DNA of 64,000 nucleotides from Thiohalorhabdus sp. Cl-TMA (GCF_041821045.1 NZ_JBGUAW010000001.1:62001-126000), one strand, 5' to 3'. Positions 34,336 to 44,900 are shown, counted from the first letter of the stretch. Numbers and translations are program-made. Notes: generated from the letters alone by a model not told the origin.

Positions 34336-37305
34336 TCAGCCGGTGCGCGTCGGGACGCCCAGAAAAGCCTCGAAGGCCTCGCTCACCCGCTCCCGGGTGG
34401 CCTCCAGGCGCGGCACAACCGGCTGCCATGCGGGCTCCGCCATGCGGTCGAGCTGCTCCCGCCAGGTGGGATCCGCGGTCACTTCCACCTGCGCCCGGTC
34501 CTCGAAGAGCTTGACCCGGTTCTCCAGGGTCCGGAACAGCACGTAGGCCTCGTCCAGCATCCGGGCGGTCTGCTGATCGACGAGCCCGTGCTCGGTGAGG
34601 GCGCTCAGGGCTGCGCGGTTGCTGGTGGCCAGGATGGCGGGTGTGCGGTGGGCGTGGCGCAGGCAGAGGTACTGGATCAGGAACTCGATGTCGATGAGCC
34701 CGCCCCGGTCCCGCTTGATATTGAATACGCCCGCGGGGGAGGCGTGCTCCTCCAGCATGCGCCCGCGCATATCCCGGACTGCCTCCGCCAGCGCTTCCTC
34801 GTCCCGGGGGCGGGCCAGGATCTCCCCGCGCAGACGTTCGAAGGTGGCGCCCAGATGGGCGGCCCCGGCCACCGGCCGCCCGCGCAGGAACGCCTGGTGC
34901 TCCCACACCCAGGCGTGCTCGAGCTGGTATTCCCGGAAATGGTCCAGGGACGCAACCAGCGCCCCGGATTTTCCGCCGGGGCGCAGCCGCATGTCGATGC
35001 TATACAGGGCCCCCTCGGCTGTCAATGTGGTGACGAAGTGGATCAGCCGCTGACCCAGGCGGGCGAAGAAGCGGCCGTTGTCCATGGCCTCTCCCTTGCG
35101 CCCGCCTTCGGTGTGCTGCTCCTCGCCCCGGCTATCGTGCAGGAACAGCAGGTCCAGGTCGGAGCCGTAGCCCAGCTCGGCCCCGCCGAGCTTGCCGAGC
35201 CCCGCCACCAGGAAGCCCGCCTCCCGGCGCTCGCCCCCGTCGGTGCACATGGGCCGGCCGTAGCGTTCGGTGAGCTCGGCCCAGGCCATATCCAGGGCCC
35301 GGTCCAGGGTCAGCTCGGCCACTTCGGTGAGGCCCCGGCTCACCTCGGTGAGCTCGGCGTGGCCCTGGAGATCGCGGGCGGCCAGGTGAAGCACCTCGAT
35401 ACTCTTGAAGCGCCGTAGGGTGTTGAGCCGGTCCTCGAGGTCGGATGCGTCCTCCAGCTCCCGGCCCAGGGCGGCCTCCCGGGAGGCCCGGATGCGACAG
35501 GCGTAGAGGTCCTCGGGATTCAGTACCTCGTCCAGCAGCATGGGGTGCTTGCCGAGGAAGCGCGCCAGGAAGGGGCTGCCCCCGCACAGCCGCACTACCT
35601 GGGCCAGGGCCACCGGGTTCTCGGCGAGCAGGGCGAAATAGGTGGACCTCCCGCCGATGGCCTCCAGGACCTCGGCCATGCGGGAAAGCGCCACCGCGGG
35701 CGCCGGCGTGTTTCCCGCGGCCCCGATCAGCAGCGGCATGAGCCGGTTCAGCCGGTCCAGACCGGTGGCGGTGAGCCGATGCAGGAAGGGGGCGGCGCGG
35801 AGCTGCTCCAGGGTGGCCAGGGCGTCCTCGGGGTGGAGGTAGCCGTGGTCGCTCAGGATCTTCCGCCCCTCGGCCGCGTCGGTCTGGTTACGCCAGACAC
35901 GCTCCAGCGGCGGCTCTTCCTCCTCGTCGGCGGTCTGCGGGGCAGCGAAGGTTTGGTCGAAGGCTTCCTGGACCCGGTCCCGGTGGGCATCCAGGGCGTC
36001 GAGGAAGGTCTCGGTGTCGGGGAAATCCAGGGTGTGCGCGAGGGCGGCCAGGCTTTCCGGGCTCTCCGGTAGGTGGTGGGTCTGCTCGTCCCCCGCCATC
36101 TGGACGTGGTTCTCCAGGCGGCGCAGGAATAGGTAGGCCACCTCCAGGTGGTCCAGGTCCCGGTCGGGCAGCAGCTCCAGCTCGCGCAGGGCGTCGAGCA
36201 TGCGCATGGTGGCCCGGCCCCGCAGCTCCTTGTGGCGGCCGCCGTGCAACAGCTGGAAGGCCTGGACGATGAACTCGATCTCGCGGATACCGCCACGGCC
36301 CAGCTTGAGGTTGTCCCGGAAGCGCCGGTTCTCCACCTGGCGCTGGATCTGGGTCTTGAGGTCGCGCACTGCTTCCACCGCGCCGAAATCCAGATACCGG
36401 CGATAGATGAAGGGCTGCAGCTCCGCCAGCAGTCGCTCTCCCTGCGCCAGGTCGCCGGCGATGGGGCGGGCTTTCACGAGCGCATAGCGTTCCCACTCCC
36501 GGCCGTGAACTTGATAGTATTCCTCCATGCCATCAAGCGGCTGGGCCAGGGCCCCGCCGTCACCGTGCGGGCGCAGCCGCATGTCGACCCGGAAGGCGAA
36601 GCCATCGGCGGTAAGCTCGGACAGCAGCTGGATGACCGAACGACCAAGGCGCGTGAAATAGGTGCCGTTATCGACGGCCTTGGGGCCGTCGGTCTCGCCC
36701 TCGTCGGTGTAGGCGAAGATCAGATCGATGTCCGAGGAGAAGTTCAGCTCGCCGCCCCCCAGCTTGCCCATCCCGAGCACCGTGAAGGTGGCCCCGCTTC
36801 CGTCGGCAAGCCGGGGCGTGCCGAATCGCTCGCGCAGCTCGCGTCCCGCAAAGTCCAGGGCTGCCTCCACGGCGGCCTCGGCAAGGGCGGTGCTCTCACC
36901 CGCCGTCTCCGGGAAATCCGCCCAGCCCGCCAGGTCCCGGAAGGCGATGCGCGCCATGAGCCAGTTACGGACCCGCCGCAAGGCCGCCATGTGCTCTGCC
37001 CGCTCGGTGCAGGGGGCCACGGCCTCCTCGACGCGGGCCGCGATGTCCTCGGCGGTCCAGCGCTGTCCGAGCCATTGGGGATCCGTCACCAGGTCGCGGA
37101 CCAGCTCCGGATACCGGCGCAGCTCCCTGTGGATGAAGGGGCTGCTGGCCAGCACCCGCAGCCAGGCATCCCGCAGTCCGGTATCGGCCAGCAGGGCCTC
37201 CGCCAGGAGCGTGCCCGATGAGCCTCCGATAATGTCGCTGAGGCGTATGCAGGCCGCCGACTCCTCCGGAGCGCGGTATGGCGATGATTGGGCCGAAGTG
37301 GTCAT
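34336..37305 (-). CDS. glnE: Bifunctional glutamine synthetase adenylyltransferase/deadenylyltransferase
   Basis: 989 aa from the ATG at 37305. Two nucleotidyltransferase domains are each marked by a GKLGG block and a GSDxDL-type catalytic motif: VLGMGKLGGGELNFSSDIDLIF in the N-terminal half and AGLGKLGGAELGYGSDLDLLF in the C-terminal half. Each is followed by a helical regulatory segment (for example LGRGGIREIEFIVQAFQLLHG and IKRDRGGLIDIEFLIQYLC). It adds and removes AMP on glutamine synthetase under PII control. With ntrYX in the same window it points to ordinary proteobacterial nitrogen control. Confidence 0.97.
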   Translation of the reverse strand: MTTSAQSSPYRAPEESAACIRLSDIIGGSSGTLLAEALLADTGLRDAWLRVLASSPFIHRELRRYPELVRDLVTDPQWLGQRWTAEDIAARVEEAVAPCTERAEHMAALRRVRNWLMARIAFRDLAGWADFPETAGESTALAEAAVEAALDFAGRELRERFGTPRLADGSGATFTVLGMGKLGGGELNFSSDIDLIFAYTDEGETDGPKAVDNGTYFTRLGRSVIQLLSELTADGFAFRVDMRLRPHGDGGALAQPLDGMEEYYQVHGREWERYALVKARPIAGDLAQGERLLAELQPFIYRRYLDFGAVEAVRDLKTQIQRQVENRRFRDNLKLGRGGIREIEFIVQAFQLLHGGRHKELRGRATMRMLDALRELELLPDRDLDHLEVAYLFLRRLENHVQMAGDEQTHHLPESPESLAALAHTLDFPDTETFLDALDAHRDRVQEAFDQTFAAPQTADEEEEPPLERVWRNQTDAAEGRKILSDHGYLHPEDALATLEQLRAAPFLHRLTATGLDRLNRLMPLLIGAAGNTPAPAVALSRMAEVLEAIGGRSTYFALLAENPVALAQVVRLCGGSPFLARFLGKHPMLLDEVLNPEDLYACRIRASREAALGRELEDASDLEDRLNTLRRFKSIEVLHLAARDLQGHAELTEVSRGLTEVAELTLDRALDMAWAELTERYGRPMCTDGGERREAGFLVAGLGKLGGAELGYGSDLDLLFLHDSRGEEQHTEGGRKGEAMDNGRFFARLGQRLIHFVTTLTAEGALYSIDMRLRPGGKSGALVASLDHFREYQLEHAWVWEHQAFLRGRPVAGAAHLGATFERLRGEILARPRDEEALAEAVRDMRGRMLEEHASPAGVFNIKRDRGGLIDIEFLIQYLCLRHAHRTPAILATSNRAALSALTEHGLVDQQTARMLDEAYVLFRTLENRVKLFEDRAQVEVTADPTWREQLDRMAEPAWQPVVPRLEATRERVSEAFEAFLGVPTRTG

Positions 37306-37368
37306 GGCGTCTATGTTGCCCCCCCGCTTTGCTGGCGTAAAGACAGCGGTCCCGGGCGAGCGCCGAGC

Positions 37369-40300
37369 GTGAGCGAGTCCCCACCGACCCCCCCGCTCCC
37401 TTGGTACCTGCGCCGCTCCTTCTGGCGCTGGGTGGTGCGGGGACTGGTGGCCCTGCTGCTGCTCCTGGCGGCCCTGGTCACCTGGGTGCTCCTCTATCCC
37501 CCCTCGCTGGCCCCGATCCGGGCGGATCTGGAAGACCTGCTGAGCCGCAAGCTCGACCGACGCATCGCTTTCCAGGATTTGGACTGGACCTGGTCCGGGG
37601 GCCTGAAGGTGCGCGTTTCCGGGGTGGAGGTGGGCAGCCGGAACCTGGGGGTGGATCAGGTGCGTCTGGGGGTGGAGCTGCTGTCGTTGCTCCGGGGTGA
37701 GGCGCGCCTGCAGGAGCTCGAGCTGGTGGGCCTGGACCTGCGCGTCGAGCGCCGCGCGGACGGCCGCCTGGTCGCCGGCGGCTTCCGCATGAAGCCCGGT
37801 CGCAACCTCGTCTATCCCCTGCTGGCCCGCTTCGACCATTTCCGCATTGCGGACAGCACCCTGCACTGGACGGATCATACCCCTGCGGAAACCGTGCGGG
37901 TCGCCCTTCGCGAATGGCGGGTGGACATCCGCCGGGACGGGGATGCCCATCGCGTGGACCTGCACGGTGCCCTGGGGGCCGGGGAGGTGGGGGTCCGTGG
38001 ACGCATTCGCCATTTCGACGGCGGGCCGCCGGAATGGGAGCTGGATGTGCAGCTGCTCGGCTCTACCCTGTCGCTGGATGCGCTCCGTCCCTACCTGGAG
38101 GAGGGAGCCCCGCGGCGGATCCGGGGGAAGCTGGCCTTCTGGGCGGAGGCCCGGGGTGGGATGACCCGGGGAATAACCCTGGAGGGCCGCATACACCTCG
38201 CCGAGGCGGGGGTCCACTGGCCGGCGCGCCTGCGGAAGCCACTCACCGACATGGAGCTGGGCGCCTCCTTTCGCTACCGCTGGGATCGCCCTGGCCAGGA
38301 GCTGGCCCTGGAAAGCCTGGAGCTGCGCAGCGGCGCGCTGCACCTCAAGGGCCGGACCACGCTCCGGCTCCCGCCCGGATCCGGTCCCCGCCTGGACCTG
38401 GCGCTGCGGGCCGAACCGGTAACCTTCGCCGAGCTCCAGCCTCTGCACCGGTTCCGCGCCTTCCCCGAGCGGGCATCGGCCTGGCTGGGCCACGCCCTCG
38501 CCGGGCGCATCACCGAAACGGAAATCAGTCTGCGAGGACCCCTGCGGCGCTTTCCTTTCCCGGAAGATGCCGGGCGGTTCCGGGTGCGGGCGGAGATGGA
38601 GGGTGTGCGCCTGGCCTACGAGCCGGGCTGGCCGCCCGTGGAGGATCTGGCCGGTACCCTGACCCTGGACGGCACGCGCCTGGGGCTCTCGGCGCGTAGC
38701 GGACGTATTCTGCAGGCCGAGGTCCGGGGTCTGGAGGCCTCCATCCATGACTGGACGGCTCGTCCACCCCGCTTGCGGCTGCAGGGCAACCTGGACCTTA
38801 AGCTGGTGGACGGCATCCGCTTCCTGGAGCGGTCGGGCCTGGCGGAGAAGGGTTTCCTCGATCCCGCGATCCTGGTGGGCGGCGGGAAACTGGATCTGGG
38901 CCTGGAGCTTCCCCTGGGAAAGCAAGCGCCGCCGGAGGTTTACGGTCGCCTGAGGATGGAAGGAGCCGCTTACCGGCCCGCCCCCGGCATGCCGGCCCTG
39001 GTGGGCCTGAACGGCGCGGTGGATTTTCAGGGCCCGCACATTACCGCCACGGGCCTTCGTGCCCGGCTGTTCGGCGAGCCGGTGCGCTTGGCGCTGGAAC
39101 GGGAGCCCGAGGCGCCCTTGCGGCTCCAGCTGGAGGGGGACTTTCCCGCCAATGTCCTGCGCCGGGCCGCGGCGCGTTTGGAACAAGAGCACCCACTGCT
39201 GCGGCGGGTCACGGGCACGCTGCAGACCCGGGTGAGCCTGGTGGCGGGCGAGGACACCCGGCGGTTCCGCGCCCGGATGGACCTGGGGCAAGCGGCGCTG
39301 GCGCTTCCCGAACCGCTGTTCAACGCCATCGGCCAGCCGGGCATGCTGGCGGTGGAAGGGCGGCTGCTCGGGAGACCGGAGTACCGGGCCCGGCTCGTGA
39401 CGGGGGGCGACGAGTGGCGGGGCCGCCTGGAGGAGACGCCGGCGGGGGTTCTGGAGGCGGGGCTCGGGGTGGGCTTCGGCCAGCCGGCGCCCACCCCGGA
39501 GCTCGGCCTCTGCCGGATGACGGGCGAGCTGGACGCGCTGGCGCTCGGCCGCTGGACCGAACTGGTGCGGAGCTTGCGGGGCGGGCCGGAAAGCCGGACC
39601 CAGAGCCGCATGCCGCGTCTGGAGATGGATCTCCTGGTGGGCCAGGTGCGCTGGGGGCGCAAGAACCTGTATGCGGGCCGCGTCGCCCTCGATGGCCGGC
39701 CGGTGCCGGGCGGTTACCGGTGGCGTGGCGGCTTGGAGGGGAACCGGGCCGCGGGCCGATTCCGCTGGATGCAGCGGACGGGGAGGGACAGGGTGGAGGT
39801 CCGGATCGGACGGCTGCGCCTTCCCGGCCCCGGAGACTGGGGGAGCACGGGCAGCGGCTCCGGAAGCGGGAGCCACGACCTGCCGCCGCTCGATCTGATG
39901 GTCACCGCGGATCGGATCCGGCTGGGAGAGCAGATGCTGGAGGACAGCCACCTGGAGGCCCGCCTCTTCGAGGACCACTGGGTGATTCCGGTGCTGGAGT
40001 CCAGCATCGGCGCCACTACAGTGCGGGTGGAAGGGGGCTGGTCTGCCGAGAAAGGCCGGACCCATGCCCGCATGGAGCTCCGGAGCCGGGATTTCGGGCG
40101 CCTGTTGCGGGATGCGGGCGTCTATCCGAGCATGAAGGGAGGGAAAGGCACCGCCCGCGGCCGCGTGTCCTGGCCCGGCCGCCCCGCCAATTTCGCGGGG
40201 GGACGCCTGGACGGGTCCGTCCGGCTGGACATGCGGGAAGGCGAGATCGAGGAGTTCCATTTCCTCAGCAAGGCGCTGTCCACCCTCAACATCCTGGATT

Positions 40301-40722
40301 GGCCGAAGCAGGCGATCCGCGGGTTCTCGGATCTGGGCAGCAACGGCTTGGTGTATCGGCGGATGCAGGGCAAGGGGACCATAGAGGACGGCACCCTGAC
40401 GCTGAAGCGCATGGCACTGGAAAGCGCGGCCCTGCGGTTGACGGCGGATGGCGGCCTGGATCTGGGCGCCCGCACCTACGACCTGACCATGCACCTGCAT
40501 CCGCTGCAGACCCTGGATAAACTGGTTTCCGCGGTTCCCCTGCTGGGCTACCTCCTGACCGGAAAGGACAAGGCCTTCGCCAGCCTGGATTACCGGGTAC
40601 GGGGTCCCTGGGAGGAGCCCCGCGTGACGGCGGTCAACCCGTCCGACCAGCCGGATTTCATGGAGGTCCTCGTGGAGCGCTTGAAGAAGATGCAATGGAA
40701 GGACCTGGCCCCATGGCGGTGA
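37369..40722 (+). CDS. yhdP: YhdP-family AsmA-like envelope lipid-transport protein
   Basis: 1117 aa from a GTG at 37369, with one N-terminal membrane anchor (VVRGLVALLLLLAALVTWVLLY) and a very long periplasmic beta-strand repeat region, as in TamB/AsmA/YhdP bridge proteins that carry phospholipids between the membranes. The C-terminal DUF3971/AsmA2 part is recognisable (EGEIEEFHFLSKALSTLNIL, QGKGTIEDGTLTLKRM, SAVPLLGYLLTGKDKAFASL). A glycine/serine repeat (STGSGSGSGSH, around 39845-39880) forms a short linker. Gene order yhdP then tldD is also found in E. coli. It is divergent from glnE. Confidence 0.92.
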   Translation: MSESPPTPPLPWYLRRSFWRWVVRGLVALLLLLAALVTWVLLYPPSLAPIRADLEDLLSRKLDRRIAFQDLDWTWSGGLKVRVSGVEVGSRNLGVDQVRLGVELLSLLRGEARLQELELVGLDLRVERRADGRLVAGGFRMKPGRNLVYPLLARFDHFRIADSTLHWTDHTPAETVRVALREWRVDIRRDGDAHRVDLHGALGAGEVGVRGRIRHFDGGPPEWELDVQLLGSTLSLDALRPYLEEGAPRRIRGKLAFWAEARGGMTRGITLEGRIHLAEAGVHWPARLRKPLTDMELGASFRYRWDRPGQELALESLELRSGALHLKGRTTLRLPPGSGPRLDLALRAEPVTFAELQPLHRFRAFPERASAWLGHALAGRITETEISLRGPLRRFPFPEDAGRFRVRAEMEGVRLAYEPGWPPVEDLAGTLTLDGTRLGLSARSGRILQAEVRGLEASIHDWTARPPRLRLQGNLDLKLVDGIRFLERSGLAEKGFLDPAILVGGGKLDLGLELPLGKQAPPEVYGRLRMEGAAYRPAPGMPALVGLNGAVDFQGPHITATGLRARLFGEPVRLALEREPEAPLRLQLEGDFPANVLRRAAARLEQEHPLLRRVTGTLQTRVSLVAGEDTRRFRARMDLGQAALALPEPLFNAIGQPGMLAVEGRLLGRPEYRARLVTGGDEWRGRLEETPAGVLEAGLGVGFGQPAPTPELGLCRMTGELDALALGRWTELVRSLRGGPESRTQSRMPRLEMDLLVGQVRWGRKNLYAGRVALDGRPVPGGYRWRGGLEGNRAAGRFRWMQRTGRDRVEVRIGRLRLPGPGDWGSTGSGSGSGSHDLPPLDLMVTADRIRLGEQMLEDSHLEARLFEDHWVIPVLESSIGATTVRVEGGWSAEKGRTHARMELRSRDFGRLLRDAGVYPSMKGGKGTARGRVSWPGRPANFAGGRLDGSVRLDMREGEIEEFHFLSKALSTLNILDWPKQAIRGFSDLGSNGLVYRRMQGKGTIEDGTLTLKRMALESAALRLTADGGLDLGARTYDLTMHLHPLQTLDKLVSAVPLLGYLLTGKDKAFASLDYRVRGPWEEPRVTAVNPSDQPDFMEVLVERLKKMQWKDLAPWR

Positions 40723-41060
40723 AGGGAGCACTGGCCGTCGCGGTCCTGGTCTGTGCCGTGGCCATGCCGGCGCAGGCGGCGGAAACCCTGAAGCGGGACC
40801 GCTGGACGGGTCCCGAGACCGTCGAGCAGGCGGCCGGGCATCCTGCTCTGAACACCCTGTTGAGCGCGTACACGGGCGCGACCGGGGCTCGGGTAGAAGT
40901 GGCCCACGGCGGGGGCGCCAGGGGAAGCGCATGGGCCCACGAAGTGCGCGGTTGGCTGGTGGCGCTGGGCATCCCGAGTGCCCGGATCCGCCTGGAGCCG
41001 GGCATCACGGAGCCGGGCACCCTGCGGCTGGCAGTGCGCGAAGCCGGAGGCGAGCCGTGA
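40713..41060 (+). CDS. Small exported protein between yhdP and the nitrilase
   Basis: 115 aa. The ATG at 40713 lies inside the yhdP end, and the stop overlaps the nitrilase GTG. It has a clear signal peptide (VKGALAVAVLVCAVAMPAQAAE). The mature part includes LNTLLSAYTGATGARVEVAHGGG and HEVRGWLVALGIPSARIRLEPG, an alpha/beta pattern resembling the OmpA-like or CpaD-like small periplasmic folds. No family is confidently recognised. Its tight coupling to both neighbours supports it being a real gene. Confidence 0.68.
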   Translation: MAVKGALAVAVLVCAVAMPAQAAETLKRDRWTGPETVEQAAGHPALNTLLSAYTGATGARVEVAHGGGARGSAWAHEVRGWLVALGIPSARIRLEPGITEPGTLRLAVREAGGEP

Positions 41061-41866
41061 GCCCTCCGCTGGCCGCCGCGGTGCAGATGGTCTCCACGGA
41101 CGACGTGGCGGCCAACCTCGGCCGGGTCCGTACTCTGCTGGAGCAGGCCCGCCAGGCGGGCGCGACGGTGGCCGTGCTTCCCGAGAACTTCCCGCTCATG
41201 GCGGCGGACGAACGGGCGAAGCTCGTCCACGCGGAGCCCGAGGGCGGCGGCCCGATTACCGCCTTTCTGCGTGAGGAGGCGGCGCGCCTCGGTCTCTGGC
41301 TGGTGGGCGGCACCGTGCCCTATGCCGCGGAGGAGGAGCGGGTGCGGGCGGCCTGCCTGGTGGTGGACGCGAACGGCGAAATTCGTGCCCGCTACGACAA
41401 AATCCACATGTTTGATGTCCAACTGGGGGACGACGAGGGCTACCGGGAATCGGCCACCATCGCCCCTGGGAGCACGGCAGTGGTGACGGAAACCCCCTGC
41501 GGGCCCGTGGGGCTGGCCGTGTGCTACGATCTACGCTTCCCCGAGCTGTTCCGGGCCCTGGTGGACCGGGGCGCGGAATGGCTCGCCGTTCCGGCCGCCT
41601 TCACCCGCACCACCGGCGCGGCGCACTGGGAGGTTCTGGTGCGGGCGCGCGCCATCGAGGAGCAGGTGACGGTGGTGGCCGCCGACCAGGGCGGAACGCA
41701 TCCCGGCGAAAGGGAGACCTTCGGCCACAGCATGGTGGTGGATCCCTGGGGCACGGTCCTCGACCGGGTGGAAACCGGGGAAGGCGTCGCGCTGGGCGCC
41801 ATCGACCGGCAGCACATCGCCCGGACCCGGCACCGCCTGCCCGCCCTCACCCATCGTCGGCTTTGA
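41057..41866 (+). CDS. Nitrilase-superfamily amidohydrolase (Nit1/Nit2-like)
   Basis: 269 aa from a GTG overlapping the upstream stop. The catalytic triad is complete: E43 (LPENFPLM), K115 (RYDKIHMFDVQLGD) and C156 (GLAVCYDLRFPELFRAL). HMFDV and CYDLRFPE are the marks of the Nit branch, whose characterised members hydrolyse deaminated glutathione or omega-amides. In many gammaproteobacteria this gene lies between yhdP and tldD, as here. A cytoplasmic repair role is inferred from family. Confidence 0.93.
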   Translation: MSPPLAAAVQMVSTDDVAANLGRVRTLLEQARQAGATVAVLPENFPLMAADERAKLVHAEPEGGGPITAFLREEAARLGLWLVGGTVPYAAEEERVRAACLVVDANGEIRARYDKIHMFDVQLGDDEGYRESATIAPGSTAVVTETPCGPVGLAVCYDLRFPELFRALVDRGAEWLAVPAAFTRTTGAAHWEVLVRARAIEEQVTVVAADQGGTHPGERETFGHSMVVDPWGTVLDRVETGEGVALGAIDRQHIARTRHRLPALTHRRL

Positions 41867-41923
41867 CCGGCAACGCCTGAACGCGCTTGAAAATTCTACC
41901 CTCCCCGCGAGAGGTGAACGGAT

Positions 41924-43363
41924 ATGACCGACCAGTGGCAGGTGGCCGAGGAGCTGCTCCTGCGGCCCACCGACATGGACATGAGCCAGATCCAGTCCGC
42001 GCTGGGCCAGATGATGGCCCGGCAGGTGGATTATGCCGACCTGTATTTCGAGTACACCCGCCGCGAGGGCTTCACCCTGGAGGAAAGCCGCATCCAGGGC
42101 GGCTCCTACGGCATTGACCAGGGCGTGGGGGTGCGCGCGGTGAGCGGCGAGCGCACCGGCTTCGCCTATTCGGACGAGATCATGCCCGCCGCACTGCTGG
42201 AGTCTGCCAAGGCTGCCCGCGCCATCGCCACCTCCAGCGGCAGCGGCGACGCGCCGGTCCTGGCCCGCGGTCCGGCGCCGAAGCCGCTCTACTCCGCCGC
42301 CGACCCGCTGGCCTCCCTCTCCGACGAGGCCAAGGTGAAGATGCTGGAGACGGTGGACGCGGAGGCGCGCGCCGCGGATCCCCGGGTGCGCGAGGTGATG
42401 GCTAACCTGAGCGGGGCGTTCAAGACGGTGCTCGTGGCCCGCGCCGACGGCCGGCTGGTTACCGACGTGCGCCCGCTGGTGCGGCTCAACGTGCAGGTGA
42501 TCGTCGAGGAGGACGGCCGCCGCGAGCAGGGCATGGCCGGCGGCGGCGCACGCACTGGCTACGACTGGTTTGACGACGCAACCGTGCGGGGTTATGCCCG
42601 CGAGGCGGTGCGCCAGGCCCTCGTGAACCTGGAGGCGGAGGATGCCCCCGCCGGCGCCATGGATGTGGTACTGGGGTCGGGCTGGCCGGGCATCCTGCTG
42701 CATGAGGCCATCGGTCACGGTCTCGAGGGGGATTTCAACCGCAAGGGCACGTCGGCCTTCAGCGGGCGCATCGGCGAGCAGGTGGCCTCCGAGCAGTGCA
42801 CGGTGGTGGACGACGGCACCCTGCCCGACCGGCGGGGGTCGCTCACCGTGGACGACGAGGGCACGGAGAGCCAGCACACCGTGCTGATCGAGAACGGCAT
42901 CCTCAAGAACTATATGCAGGACGCCACCAACGCCCGGCTCATGGGCGTGGAGCCCACCGGCAATGGCCGGCGCGAGTCCTACGCCCACCGGCCCATGCCG
43001 CGCATGACCAATACCTATATGGAGAACGGCGGCTACGACCCCGACGAGATCATCGCTTCCGTGAAGAAAGGGGTCTACGCCACCCAGTTCTCCGGCGGAC
43101 AGGTGGACATCACCTCCGGAAAGTTCGTCTTCTCCGCTTCCGAGGCCTATCTCATCGAGGATGGCAAGGTCACCCGCCCGGTAAAGGGTGCCACCCTCAT
43201 CGGCAACGGCCCCGACGTGCTCACCCGGGTGGCCATGGTGGGCAACGACAAGGAGCTCGATACCGGCATCGGCACCTGCGGCAAGGAGGGCCAGTCGGTT
43301 CCCGTAGGCGTGGGCCAGCCCACCCTGAAGATCCATGACCTGACCGTGGGAGGCACCCAATGA
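41924..43363 (+). CDS. tldD: Metalloprotease subunit TldD
   Basis: 479 aa from an ATG with a GAGAGGTGA site. The zinc-binding HEXXXH motif is H260 to H265 ([14 protein letters not shown]). Other TldD blocks are [18 protein letters not shown] at the N-terminus and [21 protein letters not shown]. With PmbA (TldE) it forms the heterodimeric protease that degrades unfolded peptides and, in E. coli, matures microcin B17 and breaks down CcdA. The next gene is its partner, overlapping by 4 bp. Confidence 0.97.
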   Translation: MTDQWQVAEELLLRPTDMDMSQIQSALGQMMARQVDYADLYFEYTRREGFTLEESRIQGGSYGIDQGVGVRAVSGERTGFAYSDEIMPAALLESAKAARAIATSSGSGDAPVLARGPAPKPLYSAADPLASLSDEAKVKMLETVDAEARAADPRVREVMANLSGAFKTVLVARADGRLVTDVRPLVRLNVQVIVEEDGRREQGMAGGGARTGYDWFDDATVRGYAREAVRQALVNLEAEDAPAGAMDVVLGSGWPGILLHEAIGHGLEGDFNRKGTSAFSGRIGEQVASEQCTVVDDGTLPDRRGSLTVDDEGTESQHTVLIENGILKNYMQDATNARLMGVEPTGNGRRESYAHRPMPRMTNTYMENGGYDPDEIIASVKKGVYATQFSGGQVDITSGKFVFSASEAYLIEDGKVTRPVKGATLIGNGPDVLTRVAMVGNDKELDTGIGTCGKEGQSVPVGVGQPTLKIHDLTVGGTQ

Positions 43364-44682
43364 CCGCCGGCGTCGATCACGAAGCCATCGCCCAGCGGGT
43401 CCTCGAGCGGGCCCGGAGCCACGGCGCCGATCAGGCGGAGGTGGGCGTGCAGACCGCTTCGGGCCTCTCCGCTGAGGTGCGTCTGGGCGAGGTGGATACC
43501 CTGGAGTATCACCGCGACAAGGGCTGCTCGCTGACCGTCTACATGAACGGAGCCAAGGGCAGCGCCTCCACCTCGGACTTCTCCGACGATGCCGTGGAGA
43601 GCACCGTGGCCAAGGCCTGCGACCTGGCGCGGCGGACCTCGGCCGATCCCGCCAACGGCCTGGCGGATCCGGAGCAGCTGGCCACGGAGATCCCGGGCCT
43701 CGACCTGGACCACCCGGTGGAGATGGAGCCCGAGGAGGCCATCGAGCGGGCACGCGCCTGCGAGGCGGCCGCCCGCGCCGTGGACGACCGGATCACCAAC
43801 TCCGAGGGTGGCGAGTTCTCCTGGAGCCGCGGCACCATGGTCTATGCCAACAGCCACGGTTTCCTCGGCGGTTACAGCGGCACCCGCTACGGGGTATCCT
43901 CTGCCGTGGTGGCCGAGGAAGGCGGTTCCATGCAGCGGGACTTCTGGTACGCCACCGCTCGGGATCTCGCCCAGCTGGAGGACGGCGAGGCGGTGGGCCG
44001 CCGCGCCGGGGAGCGCACCGCCCGACGCCTGGGCGCGCGGCGGATCAGCACCGCCCGGGTGCCGGTGCTGTTCGAGGCGCCCGTGGCGGCGAGCCTCCTC
44101 GGTCACCTGGTGTCCGCCGTGCGGGGCTCCAGCCTGTACCGCCGCAGCTCTTTCCTGCTGGACAAGGCCGGGGAGCGGATCTTCACCTCCGGCGTCACCA
44201 TCCACGAGGAGCCCCACCGGCCCAAGGGGCTGGGCAGCGTGCCCTTCGACGGGGAAGGCGTGGCCACCCGGGAGCGGGACCTGATCCGCGACGGCGTGCT
44301 GACCGGCTACTGCCTGGACAGCTATTCGGCCCGCAAGCTCGGCATGGAGACCACCGGCCATGCCGGCGGGGTGCATAACCTCTACATGCTGCCGGGAGAG
44401 CGCGACCCGCAGGCACTGCTGCGGGATATGGGCACCGGCCTGCTGGTCACCGAGCTCATCGGCATGGGCGTCAACGGCGTGACCGGCGATTATTCGCGCG
44501 GTGCGGCGGGCTTCTGGGTGGAGAACGGCGAGGTGGCCTACCCGGTGGAGGAGATCACCATTGCCGGCAACCTGAAGGACATGTACATGGACATCGTGGC
44601 CGTGGGCAGCGATCTGGACCTGCGGGGCAATGTCAGCGCCCCCTCGGTGCTCATCGGCGAGATGACCGTGGCTGGGCAGTAA
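43360..44682 (+). CDS. pmbA: Metalloprotease subunit PmbA/TldE
   Basis: 440 aa; its ATG overlaps the tldD stop. This is the non-catalytic partner of TldD: same fold, no HEXXXH. Blocks include [64 protein letters not shown] and [22 protein letters not shown]. Length and motifs match the family. A long inverted repeat follows 8 bp after the stop. Confidence 0.96.
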   Translation: MTAGVDHEAIAQRVLERARSHGADQAEVGVQTASGLSAEVRLGEVDTLEYHRDKGCSLTVYMNGAKGSASTSDFSDDAVESTVAKACDLARRTSADPANGLADPEQLATEIPGLDLDHPVEMEPEEAIERARACEAAARAVDDRITNSEGGEFSWSRGTMVYANSHGFLGGYSGTRYGVSSAVVAEEGGSMQRDFWYATARDLAQLEDGEAVGRRAGERTARRLGARRISTARVPVLFEAPVAASLLGHLVSAVRGSSLYRRSSFLLDKAGERIFTSGVTIHEEPHRPKGLGSVPFDGEGVATRERDLIRDGVLTGYCLDSYSARKLGMETTGHAGGVHNLYMLPGERDPQALLRDMGTGLLVTELIGMGVNGVTGDYSRGAAGFWVENGEVAYPVEEITIAGNLKDMYMDIVAVGSDLDLRGNVSAPSVLIGEMTVAGQ

Positions 44683-44690
44683 GGCGTCTA

Positions 44691-44886
44691 ACCGCCAAGG
44701 ACGCCAAGAGCAGGCCGAAATGAAAAAGGGCCACGCACCTCACGGGTCGGAGTCCCCAGCTCAGGGCCTCCGGCGGGTGGCCTTTGGCGGCTTGGGTTGT
44801 TCACCACTTCTCTTGACGTGCTTGGCGTACTTGGCGGTTTATAATTCTTTTTGTTGGTTTTCTTGGCGCCTGGCTTCTTGGCGTTT
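44691..44886. repeat. Long CGCCAAG inverted repeat after pmbA
   Basis: The left arm at 44691-44708 (ACCGCCAAGGACGCCAAG) is matched at 17 of 18 positions by the reverse complement of 44821-44838, with 112 bases between. Two more CTTGGCG copies lie at 44861-44886. The inner region holds no gene. A TATAAT-like box (44840-44845) touches the right arm. The same core is found at 11268-11299 and 45747-45775. Confidence 0.8.
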
Positions 44887-44900
44887 TCTTAAGCTTTTCC

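Noticed and set aside
34336-40932. A reading frame of about 2200 codons open on the minus strand, covering glnE and extending opposite yhdP
   Set aside because: Only the part from 37305 down is GlnE. The rest lies antisense to a well-recognised gene and has the Arg/Pro/Gln/His-rich character of a shadow frame in GC-rich DNA.
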